64,000 nt of DNA. Source: 66-474 sp044464225. GTDB lineage: Bacteria; Pseudomonadota; Gammaproteobacteria; Xanthomonadales; Rhodanobacteraceae. The position numbers were made by a program, and so were the translations under genes. The DNA is taken from the NCBI GenBank assembly GCA_044464225.1, contig JBIQLN010000002.1:186001-250000 (forward strand), in the 5' to 3' direction. The notes below the pieces were generated by a model. The model was not told the DNA's origin and ran no database searches. It saw nothing but the letters and a program-made list of their open reading frames with translations. The stretch's first letter is position 1. Every line of letters begins with the position of its first letter. Positions 36,841-45,782 of the stretch are shown here, piece after piece.

Positions 36841-38210
36841 GGTGCGCCGCCCTTGACCGGTATATCGACAACGTTGACGCCCGGTTGCCGCAGGTGCTTG
36901 ATGAAGCGCTGCCAAGGAGCGAGTGCTGGTGCAGCGGGCAGCGTTGGCACACGACCGGGTGCCAGTGGCAGCAACTGGATCGGCACCTTGTCCAGCCGTT
37001 GCCGCGCATGGGCGATGAAGTCGGCGAGTTCGCCGGTCGGCGGCTCCCACCCGCGCGCCAGGATGATCACCGGGCCACCCGATGCACGCGCCTGTTCCAG
37101 GACCGCATCGTCGGCATCGAGGCTGGACGAGCCGCCGGCGTCCAGAACCAACGCATCGGCACCCAGCCATTGCCGTGCAAGGCCCGGGTCCCCCGCGTCA
37201 GCCCATCGGATCAACACGCGGCCCAATATCGCGGGTGATGGCGAAAACGTGCCGCCATCGTCAGGCGGCAGCGTGCCGGTGCCGGCGCCTCCGCCGCTGT
37301 CGATCCACGGCGTGGTGCAGCGCTCCTGCAAGGCGACTCGACCTGGATGTACGGCAAGCTGATGGCGCACGCGCCACGCCAGGTGCGCGCGCGCCAGCGC
37401 CAGCAACACGATGCGCGGCAGTATCACGTAAAACAGCCACAACATCGTGATGAATCGCCACCAGATGCCGAGCAGTTCCGGGTTGGCTGCGACTGCGTGG
37501 GCCGCGCGGAAGTATCGTGACTGATCGACGAGCGCCAGCGACGGGACCGCACTCGGCACCCAGCCACTCCACGGCCAAGCCAGCGCACTTGTCAGCTCGT
37601 GGTACGCGGGCGCCGACGCCTGCAGCGTCGTGCTCCAGCCGAAGGCCAAGTCGTGGATCACCACCTGACTCAGCAACACGACCAATGCCGCGATGCCGAA
37701 CGCGAGCCCCCCGCTTTGCGCAATGCGTTCGGCCAGCGGCGCCGCGAGCGCGCGTAGCACGGATTGCGGCTCCGCGTGGACCGGAACCCAGCGCGCTCCA
37801 AGGCTTTGGAATACCCCATGCCAAGGCTGCCAACCGATCCACGCCTGCGCCGTGGTGAGCAGGGCCAGCAGAAGCTGCAACAACGCCACCCCGATGATCA
37901 GCGTTACGTTGATACGCCGGCCGCCGTCGTAATACAGGAGTCCCAGCATGGCGGCCGCACCAAGCACGCTGCCAGCCACAACGAACAGCACGCGCATCCA
38001 GCGCCAGGCGCTCAGACGTCCGTCGACGTGTGCAGGGTCGCGATCGTGCCCGCGGACGGCATCCAGCCAAGTGGCCAGCGAGGCGCGGCTACCGTCGATG
38101 TCGTGTTCCGTGGCGAGGCGCCGATCACGGCGATGGAGGAATCGGCGATCCTGTTGCAGATCGCGACGGTACTGCTCGTCAAAGTCCAGCAGCAGGCTCA
38201 GGTTGCGCAA
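36837..38210 (-). CDS. DUF2868 membrane protein
   Basis: The protein has 457 residues. The cytosolic N-terminus begins RNLSLLLDFDEQYRRDL, and four hydrophobic segments follow (about residues 72-95, 103-125, 168-190, 250-275). A soluble C-terminal domain resembles a nucleotide-binding fold (DALVLDAGGSSSLDADD, GGPVIILARGW) without a P-loop. The start is TTG (complement of 38208-38210), weakly supported. Always considered together with the DUF3482 GTPase, it is probably its membrane partner. Confidence 0.8.
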   Translation of the reverse strand: MRNLSLLLDFDEQYRRDLQQDRRFLHRRDRRLATEHDIDGSRASLATWLDAVRGHDRDPAHVDGRLSAWRWMRVLFVVAGSVLGAAAMLGLLYYDGGRRINVTLIIGVALLQLLLALLTTAQAWIGWQPWHGVFQSLGARWVPVHAEPQSVLRALAAPLAERIAQSGGLAFGIAALVVLLSQVVIHDLAFGWSTTLQASAPAYHELTSALAWPWSGWVPSAVPSLALVDQSRYFRAAHAVAANPELLGIWWRFITMLWLFYVILPRIVLLALARAHLAWRVRHQLAVHPGRVALQERCTTPWIDSGGGAGTGTLPPDDGGTFSPSPAILGRVLIRWADAGDPGLARQWLGADALVLDAGGSSSLDADDAVLEQARASGGPVIILARGWEPPTGELADFIAHARQRLDKVPIQLLPLAPGRVPTLPAAPALAPWQRFIKHLRQPGVNVVDIPVKGGAP

Positions 38211-38601
38211 GGGACCGCTTCATTGCCCGGTTGGGCAACAAGTGTAGCCAACCAGGCGCTTGGGCCGCATGTTGGCCGGAGGCGGCACCCTCGTGGAGGC
38301 TTCCGCTGGTCAGCCTGGCGCATTGATCCCTGCCATTCCATGCGAGCCTTGGGCGCAAAAGTCCCGACATTTGTCCCACCCTCGTTTGCGGGCAGCATCA
38401 TGGAGCCACCGAGCGCTGTTTTCGGCCAACCGCGGCCGATTAACGGCCGCGGTTGCCACCCCCAATGCGGTCATACGCAATCGCCGCTCATTCTCAGTGA
38501 TCGGTCGTGCAATCCGGAGCATCGCTTCCCGCGCAGAGGTTTCGGCAGGAAGAGCGCTTCCTGCGTAAGCGGGTCCCCCGCAGCCGCATTGCGGTAGGGA
38601 T
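38211..38601. other. Intergenic stretch with two strong hairpins
   Basis: No gene is seen. There are two perfect stems: CAACCGCGGCCG / CGGCCGCGGTTG around ATTAA at 38427-38455 (12-bp arms) and GCAGGAAG / CTTCCTGC around AGCG at 38545-38564. Neither is followed by a T-run on either strand. They lie downstream of the helicase operon and may end its transcript or be REP-like elements. Confidence 0.6.
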
Positions 38602-40836
38602 TTAAAGCAGATCCTTGGCAGGATCATCCCCCTGCCCAGATATGGCCAGCATCGGCATAGAGGCCAGCCAATTTTTCCCCTCATTCAGATCGAGGTTCGA
38701 ACTGGCGTAAGTTTCATGCAGCAAATGGGGAGAAAGCAACGCGTCCCATTTTTGCCGCACGAGATTGCCGGCATTGGCCAGCAACTCGTCGAGCGGCGGC
38801 ACCGGGCTCAAGGCGACGTCGGCCAGTATCGACTCCATTTGCTGATGGCTCGTCCCGGCTCGCTGGACCTCGACCCCCAGGCGCCCGGCGGAAGCATGAA
38901 GACCTCGCGCCATCAGAAGACAAGCGATGGCCTCGTTGGCGGAGTCGCCCCGCCACGTCACGAGGATCATTTGACTACCTTGATCGAGCACCACTTGGTC
39001 CTGTAGCGCCAAGCGTCTGAATACCTCGCGCCCCTCTTCCAGGAAGCGTTGCGCTGTTGTGTCCAGAAAGGGCACGGCGCCGCGCGCCATGTACAGCTCG
39101 CGCATGCGCTGGCGTACGCAGGTGTGCACACGCCCCGTGCCCCCATTGAACAACGGCGGCGCACCCCCTTTGGCCGGTGCGACATAAATGGTCTTGTGTG
39201 CCTCGTCAATTTCCTCAACGATCCATGTCCGTCCGCCGAACAGGATGCGTTGCTTTGGCGTCAACATCTGCGATATCGGGAGCGTACCCAGCGTTCTGCC
39301 ATTGGTGACAATCCTGAACTCTTCGTCGCTGACGAACGCGGCATAGAACGAATGGTGGTTGACGATCTTGTCGCCGATGCGGCCGTGCAGCAGCAAGCCC
39401 GAGTGGTCTTGGGTCAGGACTTCTTCTTTCCCGAGGGTTCGGAGCAACTCGGCAAAGTCGTCCTTCGGTACCCCATCAAACGGCGCGTAGGTCGCACAGA
39501 GCAACTGGAATGCTTGCGCGGCCTTCAGGCCGCCGTACTGAGCAATGGCAGAAAGCAGCTGCTGGATGAGGGTGGAGTAGTGCGCTCCATGTACGGCGGG
39601 AGGCTCACACCAATGCTCGAGCAGGAGCGAGACCACCGCGGCCATCTGCACCGTGTCCAGCCGTAGTTGACTAGCGAGCCCAGATTTTCCATCCAAGGCG
39701 TCCTCGATGACGTAGCCGCGCAAAATCGAGGGGTCGCCTTCCCTTCGTCCGGAACGTCCCAACCGCTGGCGGAGACTCGCGACGGAGGGCGGCGTACCAA
39801 TCTGCACAACGCTCGTGACCGCCCCAATGTCGATACCCAATTCCAACGTGCTCGTGCAGACGGCCGTGGCAGGATGCTCGCGCTGTTTCAGCGCGGCTTC
39901 CGTTTCATAGCGAATTTGCTTCGAGAGATTGCCATGATGCGGCCAAAATTCCTTTGATCGTCGATCTTCGTCGCACAAGCCATTCAACAGATGGGTGTAG
40001 CGCTCGACCTCCCGACGGCTGTTTGGAAACACCAGGTTGTTGGAGCCACGCAGTGCCTTGTAGAGGTGCCTGGCGATAGCCAACGGCGCCTGCTCCACTC
40101 CCAGGCCATCCTTTGGAGGCCTCGCCGGATTGACGATCGGCTCTTCGAATCCCTTGATCAAGACACGTAGTTCTCTACCTGCAGATGGAACATCAACAAT
40201 CGCGACAGGGTGGCCGGGTCGCAAAAACTTGGCTGCCAAGGCAATGTCTCCGAGCGTGGCGGACAGCCCGATCCGCGGCACGCCTCGACCAAGCACCGTT
40301 TCGATGCGATGCAACAGCGACTGCAGTTGCTTGCCGCGCTCACTACCGATGAAGGAGTGAAGTTCGTCAACGATGAAGAACGTCGTCCGCTTGAACGTTG
40401 CGGCAATGCTCGTGCCGCGGTTGCACAGCGTTGCTTCCAGTGATTCCGGCGTGATCAGTAGGACCCCGTGCGGCTTTTGGGCGAACTTGCGCTTGCTTGT
40501 TGCCGTAATGTCGCCGTGCCACGGCCAAACCTGAATATCTAGGTTTTCGCACAGCCGCTGCAACCGTGCGAACTGATCGTTGATCAAGGCTTTCAGCGGA
40601 CTGATGTAGACAATCAAGCTTTCTTCTCGCTGACGGAGCATGTACGTCAGTGCGGGCAGGAACGCTGCTTCGGTCTTGCCCGAAGCCGTGCTGGCGGCAA
40701 TGATCACGTCCCTGTCCCCAGGAAGGATCAGCGGAATCGCCAGCTCCTGTACTTCGTGCAGCGTCTCCCACCTTTCTGACCACAGGTAGTGCTGGATTCT
40801 GTGATCAAGCTGCAGGAAAGCTCGTGAATCTGACAC
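38602..40836 (-). CDS. Lhr/BrxHI-like superfamily 2 DNA helicase
   Basis: The protein has 744 residues. Motif I is ASTASGKT (48-55), Ia ISPLKALI, motif II DELH (157-160), motif III SATL (192-195), motif IV LVFPNSRREVE, motif V TLELGIDIG and motif VI QRLGRSGRR (357-365); a winged-helix and Lhr-type accessory region follows. The arrangement and DELH box are like the Lhr-type helicase BrxHI of BREX systems, but it is much shorter than full-length Lhr (about 1,500 residues). The start is GTG (complement of 40834-40836), 5 bp after the ATPase gene's stop, so it is the last gene of a three-gene operon. GC is visibly lower than in core genes nearby. Confidence 0.88.
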   Translation of the reverse strand: MSDSRAFLQLDHRIQHYLWSERWETLHEVQELAIPLILPGDRDVIIAASTASGKTEAAFLPALTYMLRQREESLIVYISPLKALINDQFARLQRLCENLDIQVWPWHGDITATSKRKFAQKPHGVLLITPESLEATLCNRGTSIAATFKRTTFFIVDELHSFIGSERGKQLQSLLHRIETVLGRGVPRIGLSATLGDIALAAKFLRPGHPVAIVDVPSAGRELRVLIKGFEEPIVNPARPPKDGLGVEQAPLAIARHLYKALRGSNNLVFPNSRREVERYTHLLNGLCDEDRRSKEFWPHHGNLSKQIRYETEAALKQREHPATAVCTSTLELGIDIGAVTSVVQIGTPPSVASLRQRLGRSGRREGDPSILRGYVIEDALDGKSGLASQLRLDTVQMAAVVSLLLEHWCEPPAVHGAHYSTLIQQLLSAIAQYGGLKAAQAFQLLCATYAPFDGVPKDDFAELLRTLGKEEVLTQDHSGLLLHGRIGDKIVNHHSFYAAFVSDEEFRIVTNGRTLGTLPISQMLTPKQRILFGGRTWIVEEIDEAHKTIYVAPAKGGAPPLFNGGTGRVHTCVRQRMRELYMARGAVPFLDTTAQRFLEEGREVFRRLALQDQVVLDQGSQMILVTWRGDSANEAIACLLMARGLHASAGRLGVEVQRAGTSHQQMESILADVALSPVPPLDELLANAGNLVRQKWDALLSPHLLHETYASSNLDLNEGKNWLASMPMLAISGQGDDPAKDLL

Positions 40837-40841
40837 GGGCG

Positions 40842-42140
40842 TCAGAGCCTGAAGGAAGCCAGCTCGTCTTCAGGTTCGATCGCCAAATCGCCCTTTCCAC
40901 CCTCATCGGGTTGTACTTCCAGCCCGCCAATCAGCGTTGTCCAGTCCGTGCCGGGGTTCTGCTCCAGGATGGCAAGCAGATTGATGAAGGAGGTGATGGT
41001 TGTGCGTGGGGTGCGGAAAAAATGGTCACCGAGCCGTTCTGCGCAGTGTTCCATGAAGCTGGTTATGGCTGAATCGGGCAGCAGGTAGCGATTCGGATCG
41101 CCGCCTGCGTAGACATGGCGAATCTTGCGCAGCAACAGATAGAAATCCTCCAACGCGAGACTGGAAAGCCTGAGTACGGGGCCGCTGTAGTCAACTAAAC
41201 CGCCCGCCGCAAAGGTATTTTCAGCGAGCCGGCTCTGGAGTGCCGCATAGCTGTAAACGCCACGCCGGGTATCCATGAGGAACTCCGGCGTTCCTCCCAA
41301 CACGAATCCAAGTCCGACTGATGTGCCCTGCAGAGAGTCGTTGAGCATACGGAGGATCTGCTCGTAATTCCCGCTGCGCGCCTGCGAGTTGGCCAGCTTA
41401 TAGATGTTTACCAGTTCATCCAGACATACGAACAGGCCCGCATATCCAGCCAGCCGCACGAAGCGTGCCATGAGCTTCAATTGATCGTAGACCGACGCGT
41501 CATCCACGATCGTGCGGACGCCCAAGGCCGCTCGTGCGTCGGTGCGCGTCGCAAACTCGCCGCGTAACCAACGTATTGCGTTCGACTTCAGTTCCTCGTT
41601 CGCCTCTTCTACGCCGCGGCAGTAGGCCGAGATCACATCCGCGAAGTCGTAACCATGTACCAGCTCTGTCAGTTGCTCCAGCCTGGAGCGGATGATCTGC
41701 TCGGTCGCGACACCTTGTTTCCCGGCCTCGGATTTTGCCGTGGCAATGAATTTCTCGACCGTCCCTGGCAATGCGCCACCGTCGGGCTTGGCCCGGGTCG
41801 CCAAGTTGCGCATCAATTCGGCGTACAGAGATCTTGCCTGGCCACCGGATGCATGCAGGCGCCGATCAGGATTCAGATCGGCATTGGCGACCACGAGCCT
41901 CCGTTCCATAGCAATGGTGCGGACAAGGTTCAGGAAGAACGTCTTACCGGCGCCATACTCGCCGATCACGAAGCGGAACGAGGAACCGCCATCAGCCACC
42001 CGGTCAATATCGGCAACCAGCGCTTCGACCTCGTGACTTCGGCCAACCTGGATCAGGTGCTGGCCCCTGCGCGGAACGACACCCGCGCGCAGCGATTGGA
42101 TGATGGCGTCACGATCTTTCGGGCGAATGGGCGCATTCAT
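40842..42140 (-). CDS. BrxD-family ATP-binding protein (DUF2791, P-loop ATPase)
   Basis: The protein has 432 residues. Walker A is GEYGAGKT (60-67), Walker B LFVCLDE (236-242), with a sensor-like GGTPEFLMDTRRGVYSY after it. This is the BREX-system ATP-binding protein family (BrxD, PF10923). The start ATG (complement of 42138-42140) overlaps the TerB-domain gene stop by 4 bp. In BREX type 2 and related loci BrxD is encoded next to BrxHI; here the same pair follows a TerB protein, and no pglX, pglZ, brxC or brxL gene is within reach. Confidence 0.9.
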   Translation of the reverse strand: MNAPIRPKDRDAIIQSLRAGVVPRRGQHLIQVGRSHEVEALVADIDRVADGGSSFRFVIGEYGAGKTFFLNLVRTIAMERRLVVANADLNPDRRLHASGGQARSLYAELMRNLATRAKPDGGALPGTVEKFIATAKSEAGKQGVATEQIIRSRLEQLTELVHGYDFADVISAYCRGVEEANEELKSNAIRWLRGEFATRTDARAALGVRTIVDDASVYDQLKLMARFVRLAGYAGLFVCLDELVNIYKLANSQARSGNYEQILRMLNDSLQGTSVGLGFVLGGTPEFLMDTRRGVYSYAALQSRLAENTFAAGGLVDYSGPVLRLSSLALEDFYLLLRKIRHVYAGGDPNRYLLPDSAITSFMEHCAERLGDHFFRTPRTTITSFINLLAILEQNPGTDWTTLIGGLEVQPDEGGKGDLAIEPEDELASFRL

Positions 42141-44656
42141 GCTTCGATCTTCTCCAATAGTTCGGTATCAACGTCGATGGGGTCGTCCCCTTCACAAAGC
42201 GGCGCGTCCAACGCATCGAATGCCGCTTCATTGATCTGCTCCAGCGCGCCGTCCAACATCAATCCAAGATCGGCCGCAGCATCTTCCAACTCTGTTCGCG
42301 TCCATTGCGGTCGCGTAAGCAGCAGTCTCGCGAAGGCGCAATGCGGCTCGTCGAGCCCCGGCAGCAGTATCGGCTGATCCTCCGGTGCAGGTTCCGCGGG
42401 TTCTTGCAGATCCTGATCCGGCACTTCTTCCGTAAAGATTTCGGAGAGCATTGCGGACACGCGCGCGGTGTCTTGCTGCAGAACCGCAATTCGATCTGCG
42501 TCCAGATGAATACCTGACTCATGCCCTCTTGCAGCCGAGGCACCGCCACCACCGGCACCTGCCGTGTGAACATCGCTGAACACGCGATTGGGCTCGATGC
42601 CAAGCGCCTTGTAAACCTTCTCCAGAAGCTTGACTTCATCCGGCGAGACAAAACCATCCGACTGCGCGAGCATAACCATGAACGCTGCAACCGATTCGCG
42701 CGCTGCCGTGGACAAAGGTTCCAGCTTTTTCTTTAGCCCGGTCAGTGTCGGCGGGTCGGCCACGAGCAACTGCAGATGGGCATGTAGGCGGCATCGCTCG
42801 GCAGACGTCAGCCGTTCCCACTCGTCGATTCTTCCGCGCAGAAACTCGACCTCCTGCTCGCCGAATTCGCCGTCGGACTTTGCTAGGGCAGCCCCCATTT
42901 GCAGGGTCAATGCAGCCGTCTGGTACCCGGCGCCGGCGGCGATTTTTGCATCCCCGGCGGGCTGTCGGAACAGCACTACGTCGTTTCCGGGCTGCGGCGT
43001 TCGGGCTCCGCCGAGGACGTTGGGCTCGATACCGATCTCCACGGTCGCAAGGAACTGTGCCAGATTACGCACTCCCTTCCGGGTGAGCGGCTGCCCGGCG
43101 GCCCCCAAGGCTGCCTCCAACTCCCGCAGCGTGAGCGTAACGGAGTGTTCCTGGACCCGCGCGATGAGAGCATCCAATCTATTCTTCTCCTCCACCGGCC
43201 ATGCGGTCGCCGGCAGCAGTATCCGGCATTCCAATGAATCCACGAGCGACGGCTCTCTACCCCGCAGGCGGCTGTACGCGGCAAGCTGATCGGTGCATTG
43301 ATCCGCGATTTCCGTGAGCGTCTTGATTGGTCGCGTCAGGGCAGTGACGTCCGGGATCTCACCGAACCCCATGCTTATCGTCGCGTCCATCAGACCAGCG
43401 GACGCTGCGCGATATACGAATTTCAACCTTGTGCGGTTCTTTGGCAGGACGAGCCCCGGACCGAGATCATCGTGGTAGCGCGCCGTGAAAAGCCGCCCAA
43501 ACTCGTCGGGGCAACGCGTTGCCGCCGTGCGAAGTCGGTACTCCGGCGCCAGTCGCACCCAAGCCAAGGCAAGCGGTGCAGGAACAGGAGCACGGTCGAC
43601 CGATGCTTGTCCAAGGGCCAAGCGAAGATACGGCGGAAGTTCGTAGGACCTCGGGAATTCCGGGACAGGTTTTTCGTAGAGCCCGCTCGGCGTCCCGTCG
43701 AGTTCAATCCAGCTCAACAACTCTCCGGCGTAGTGCCGGAATGATCCTGATTTCTCGCCATAAATTTCCAGCAGGCGACGGAGCTCCCGCACGATGGCCG
43801 GCCAGTCCGCCTTGGCAGCGTCGCTTCCACTCGAGTCCACAATGATCCGTCGCTCGATCCCGTAAAAGAACAGAAAGACATAGCCGATGTCACACTCCGG
43901 ATCCGAGCGGCCTTCCGATAACCAAGTGAGGTAGGCGCGCCGTTCACTGGGCGAGGCCTCGGCGTAGCTCGGCCAGTAGCCCATCTGTCGAGTGCGATAG
44001 TCGCCCGCACGGGCAACCGGCAGCGAGCCGTTGATCAGGCATGGAGCGGTCCTGCCAGTTGGAGCATTCAGTCTGGCTCCGACGTAGATCATGCCGTCCG
44101 TTATGGTCACGTCGGCGACGCGCACCGATTCACCGGGCGGCACCCACTGTCCATGACCCACTCCCTTCGGTGCCTTTGGAAGCACATAGTCGGCTGTGCT
44201 CGGATTGGATGATGAGCCAGTCGAGTAGAACTCGTCGGCGCCGCCAGATCGCGAACGACTCGCGTGGGAGGCAGCGACGGCTACTGCAGGTTCCTTGGTG
44301 CGCATCGAATTGAGACTTGGGCGGGACCGGATTTCAGACGTACTGCCGGTAAGCTCCGCCAAAGTTGGCTCGGGGCGGGGTGGCTCGTGTACCGGCCACG
44401 ACCGTGGTTGGTTCTCTTGTGCTTGCTTGTCACGGGAAACCCGGATCAACGCATACACCACGAGTTCGGCACCGCAAAGGATCACGAACGTCGACCAGAA
44501 GTCACTGGACAGCAGCGCGAAAAGGAAGATGACTCCTCCGGCGATCACCCATGGCCATCGTCCAGACGATCTACTGTCCACCTTCTGCGTCCCCTGTTTG
44601 CTGCCATATCGATTAACCTTACTAGCAACGCGTGGGGCGTGCTGGTCAAGGTTCAC
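42137..44656 (-). CDS. TerB_N / TerB / TerB_C domain membrane protein
   Basis: The protein has 839 residues. Two hydrophobic segments at about 36-50 and 55-72 form an N-terminal hairpin in the membrane, followed by a Ser/Pro-rich linker (80-160). The TerB_N domain is at ~205-410 (WPSYAEASPSERRAYLTWLS, IGYVFLFFYGIERR). The TerB-like alpha-helical domain at ~585-695 has two acidic turns, SDGEFGEQE and SDGFVSPDE, the probable metal sites. A TerB_C domain is at ~715-839. TerB_N/TerB_C proteins are known from Ter-type stress systems, often near DNA-processing enzymes. The start GTG (complement of 44654-44656) lies inside a perfect palindrome. It is the first gene of the operon with the BrxD-like ATPase and Lhr-like helicase. 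Confidence 0.85.
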   Translation of the reverse strand: MNLDQHAPRVASKVNRYGSKQGTQKVDSRSSGRWPWVIAGGVIFLFALLSSDFWSTFVILCGAELVVYALIRVSRDKQAQENQPRSWPVHEPPRPEPTLAELTGSTSEIRSRPSLNSMRTKEPAVAVAASHASRSRSGGADEFYSTGSSSNPSTADYVLPKAPKGVGHGQWVPPGESVRVADVTITDGMIYVGARLNAPTGRTAPCLINGSLPVARAGDYRTRQMGYWPSYAEASPSERRAYLTWLSEGRSDPECDIGYVFLFFYGIERRIIVDSSGSDAAKADWPAIVRELRRLLEIYGEKSGSFRHYAGELLSWIELDGTPSGLYEKPVPEFPRSYELPPYLRLALGQASVDRAPVPAPLALAWVRLAPEYRLRTAATRCPDEFGRLFTARYHDDLGPGLVLPKNRTRLKFVYRAASAGLMDATISMGFGEIPDVTALTRPIKTLTEIADQCTDQLAAYSRLRGREPSLVDSLECRILLPATAWPVEEKNRLDALIARVQEHSVTLTLRELEAALGAAGQPLTRKGVRNLAQFLATVEIGIEPNVLGGARTPQPGNDVVLFRQPAGDAKIAAGAGYQTAALTLQMGAALAKSDGEFGEQEVEFLRGRIDEWERLTSAERCRLHAHLQLLVADPPTLTGLKKKLEPLSTAARESVAAFMVMLAQSDGFVSPDEVKLLEKVYKALGIEPNRVFSDVHTAGAGGGGASAARGHESGIHLDADRIAVLQQDTARVSAMLSEIFTEEVPDQDLQEPAEPAPEDQPILLPGLDEPHCAFARLLLTRPQWTRTELEDAAADLGLMLDGALEQINEAAFDALDAPLCEGDDPIDVDTELLEKIEA

Positions 44657-44666
44657 CTAATAGGTG
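44654..44666. promoter_or_regulatory. Palindrome at the start of the TerB-domain gene
   Basis: CACCTA-A-TAGGTG is a perfect 13-bp palindrome covering the GTG start codon and bases just upstream. It may be an operator or an RNA structure that hides the ribosome site. The upstream gap to the LysR gene (215 bp) must hold the operon promoter. Confidence 0.4.
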
Positions 44667-44881
44667 TGTAATACGTGCCGAAATCGCGAGCCGGCCACAC
44701 GTCGTTGCGCCGGACCTACCTGCCATCGCCGCAGCTGGCACGAGTCCGCGGCGAACGGTCTATGTTCTTTAACCATTCCTATTGTGGTCCCAGGCCAACG
44801 ACCGCTATAGGGCAACACGAATGGAATCAGTACCGGCCGCTTGGGGTCGAACTGCGCCATTGGCACCCCCGCCCGCCATAG

Positions 44882-45763
44882 TCAACCCTGCAGCACAAGC
44901 TCGCCGTCCGGGTACTGGTCGCGCATGAAATCCATGAATGCGCGTACCTTCGCGCTGGGCAGGCGGCGGGAGGTGTGCAGGACCCAGAGTTCGACGACAT
45001 TGCCCGTGGTTCCCCACTGCACCAGTTCGCCGCTTTCCAGTCTTGACCCGATGATGGAGCGCGGCAACACCGCGACGCCGACGCCGGCAAGTGCGGCATC
45101 GCGAACGGTCAGCAGTGACGAGGCGCGCATCACGGGCTGCGGGTCGATGACGAGGCGGCTGCGATCGATGGACCAGGGCCCGCTGGCGTAGGACGACAGC
45201 ACCACCGCCGGAACCGGGACGGGTTTTCCGGCCTTGCCTGCCCTCGGCATTCTTATCGAGGGCGCGGCGGCGATGACGAGCCGGTCCTTCGCAAAGCATC
45301 GGCCCACCAGCGTGCTGTCCTCGCGGGGATTGACGCGGATGGCCACGTCGAAATGTTCTTCGACCAGATCGACCGCGCGATCCTGCGCGACGACGTCCAG
45401 TTGAACCTCCGGGTAGGCTGCCAGGAACCGCGCGCCAAGCTGGCCGAACGCGAGCTGCGAAAACAGCAACGGTGCGGCGATGCGCAAGCGGCCGCGCGGT
45501 TTGGCGGGTCCTTCGCGCGCGGCGGTGACGGCCTCCGCGACTTCGCGCATCGGATCTTCGGCACGGGCCACCAGCAACTGGCCGGCCTCGGTCAGGATCA
45601 GCCGATTGGCACCGCGTTCGAGCAGCCGGACGCCCAGCGCTTCTTCCAGGTCGGCAATGCGACGCGACAGCGTGGCCTTGGACCGGCCGCTCGCGCGGCT
45701 GGCTTTGCCCAGGCCGCCGTGGGTCGCCACCAGCAGGAAGTCCTCGAGCGCGTTGAGATTCAT
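44882..45763 (-). CDS. LysR-family transcriptional regulator
   Basis: The protein has 293 residues. The N-terminal winged helix-turn-helix reads FLLVATHGGLGKASRASGRSKATLSRRIADLE, and the LysR substrate-binding domain follows (RGRLRIAAPLLFSQLAFGQL, VAIRVNPREDSTLVGRCF). The start ATG (complement of 45761-45763) was chosen at MNLNALEDF. It is divergent from an OYE-type reductase gene 103 bp away, its probable target; a near-perfect palindrome abuts its start codon. Confidence 0.92.
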   Translation of the reverse strand: MNLNALEDFLLVATHGGLGKASRASGRSKATLSRRIADLEEALGVRLLERGANRLILTEAGQLLVARAEDPMREVAEAVTAAREGPAKPRGRLRIAAPLLFSQLAFGQLGARFLAAYPEVQLDVVAQDRAVDLVEEHFDVAIRVNPREDSTLVGRCFAKDRLVIAAAPSIRMPRAGKAGKPVPVPAVVLSSYASGPWSIDRSRLVIDPQPVMRASSLLTVRDAALAGVGVAVLPRSIIGSRLESGELVQWGTTGNVVELWVLHTSRRLPSAKVRAFMDFMRDQYPDGELVLQG

Positions 45764-45764
45764 G

Positions 45765-45782
45765 TGTTTCGATATCGAGACA
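45765..45782. promoter_or_regulatory. LysR-type operator between lysR and the ene-reductase gene
   Basis: TGTTTCGATATCGAGACA is an 18-bp inverted repeat with one mismatched pair and contains the T-N11-A form typical of LysR sites. It lies immediately before the lysR start, in the right place for autoregulation and for activation or repression of the divergent gene. Confidence 0.6.

Noticed and set aside
38602..44656. A canonical BREX system
   Set aside because: Only BrxD-like and BrxHI-like genes are present. PglX, PglZ, BrxC/PglY, BrxA/B and BrxL are absent from the 64-kb window, so the name BREX is not justified.
42137..44656. Classical tellurite-resistance operon
   Set aside because: Only TerB-type domains occur; no TerC, TerD, TerZ or TerA gene is nearby.
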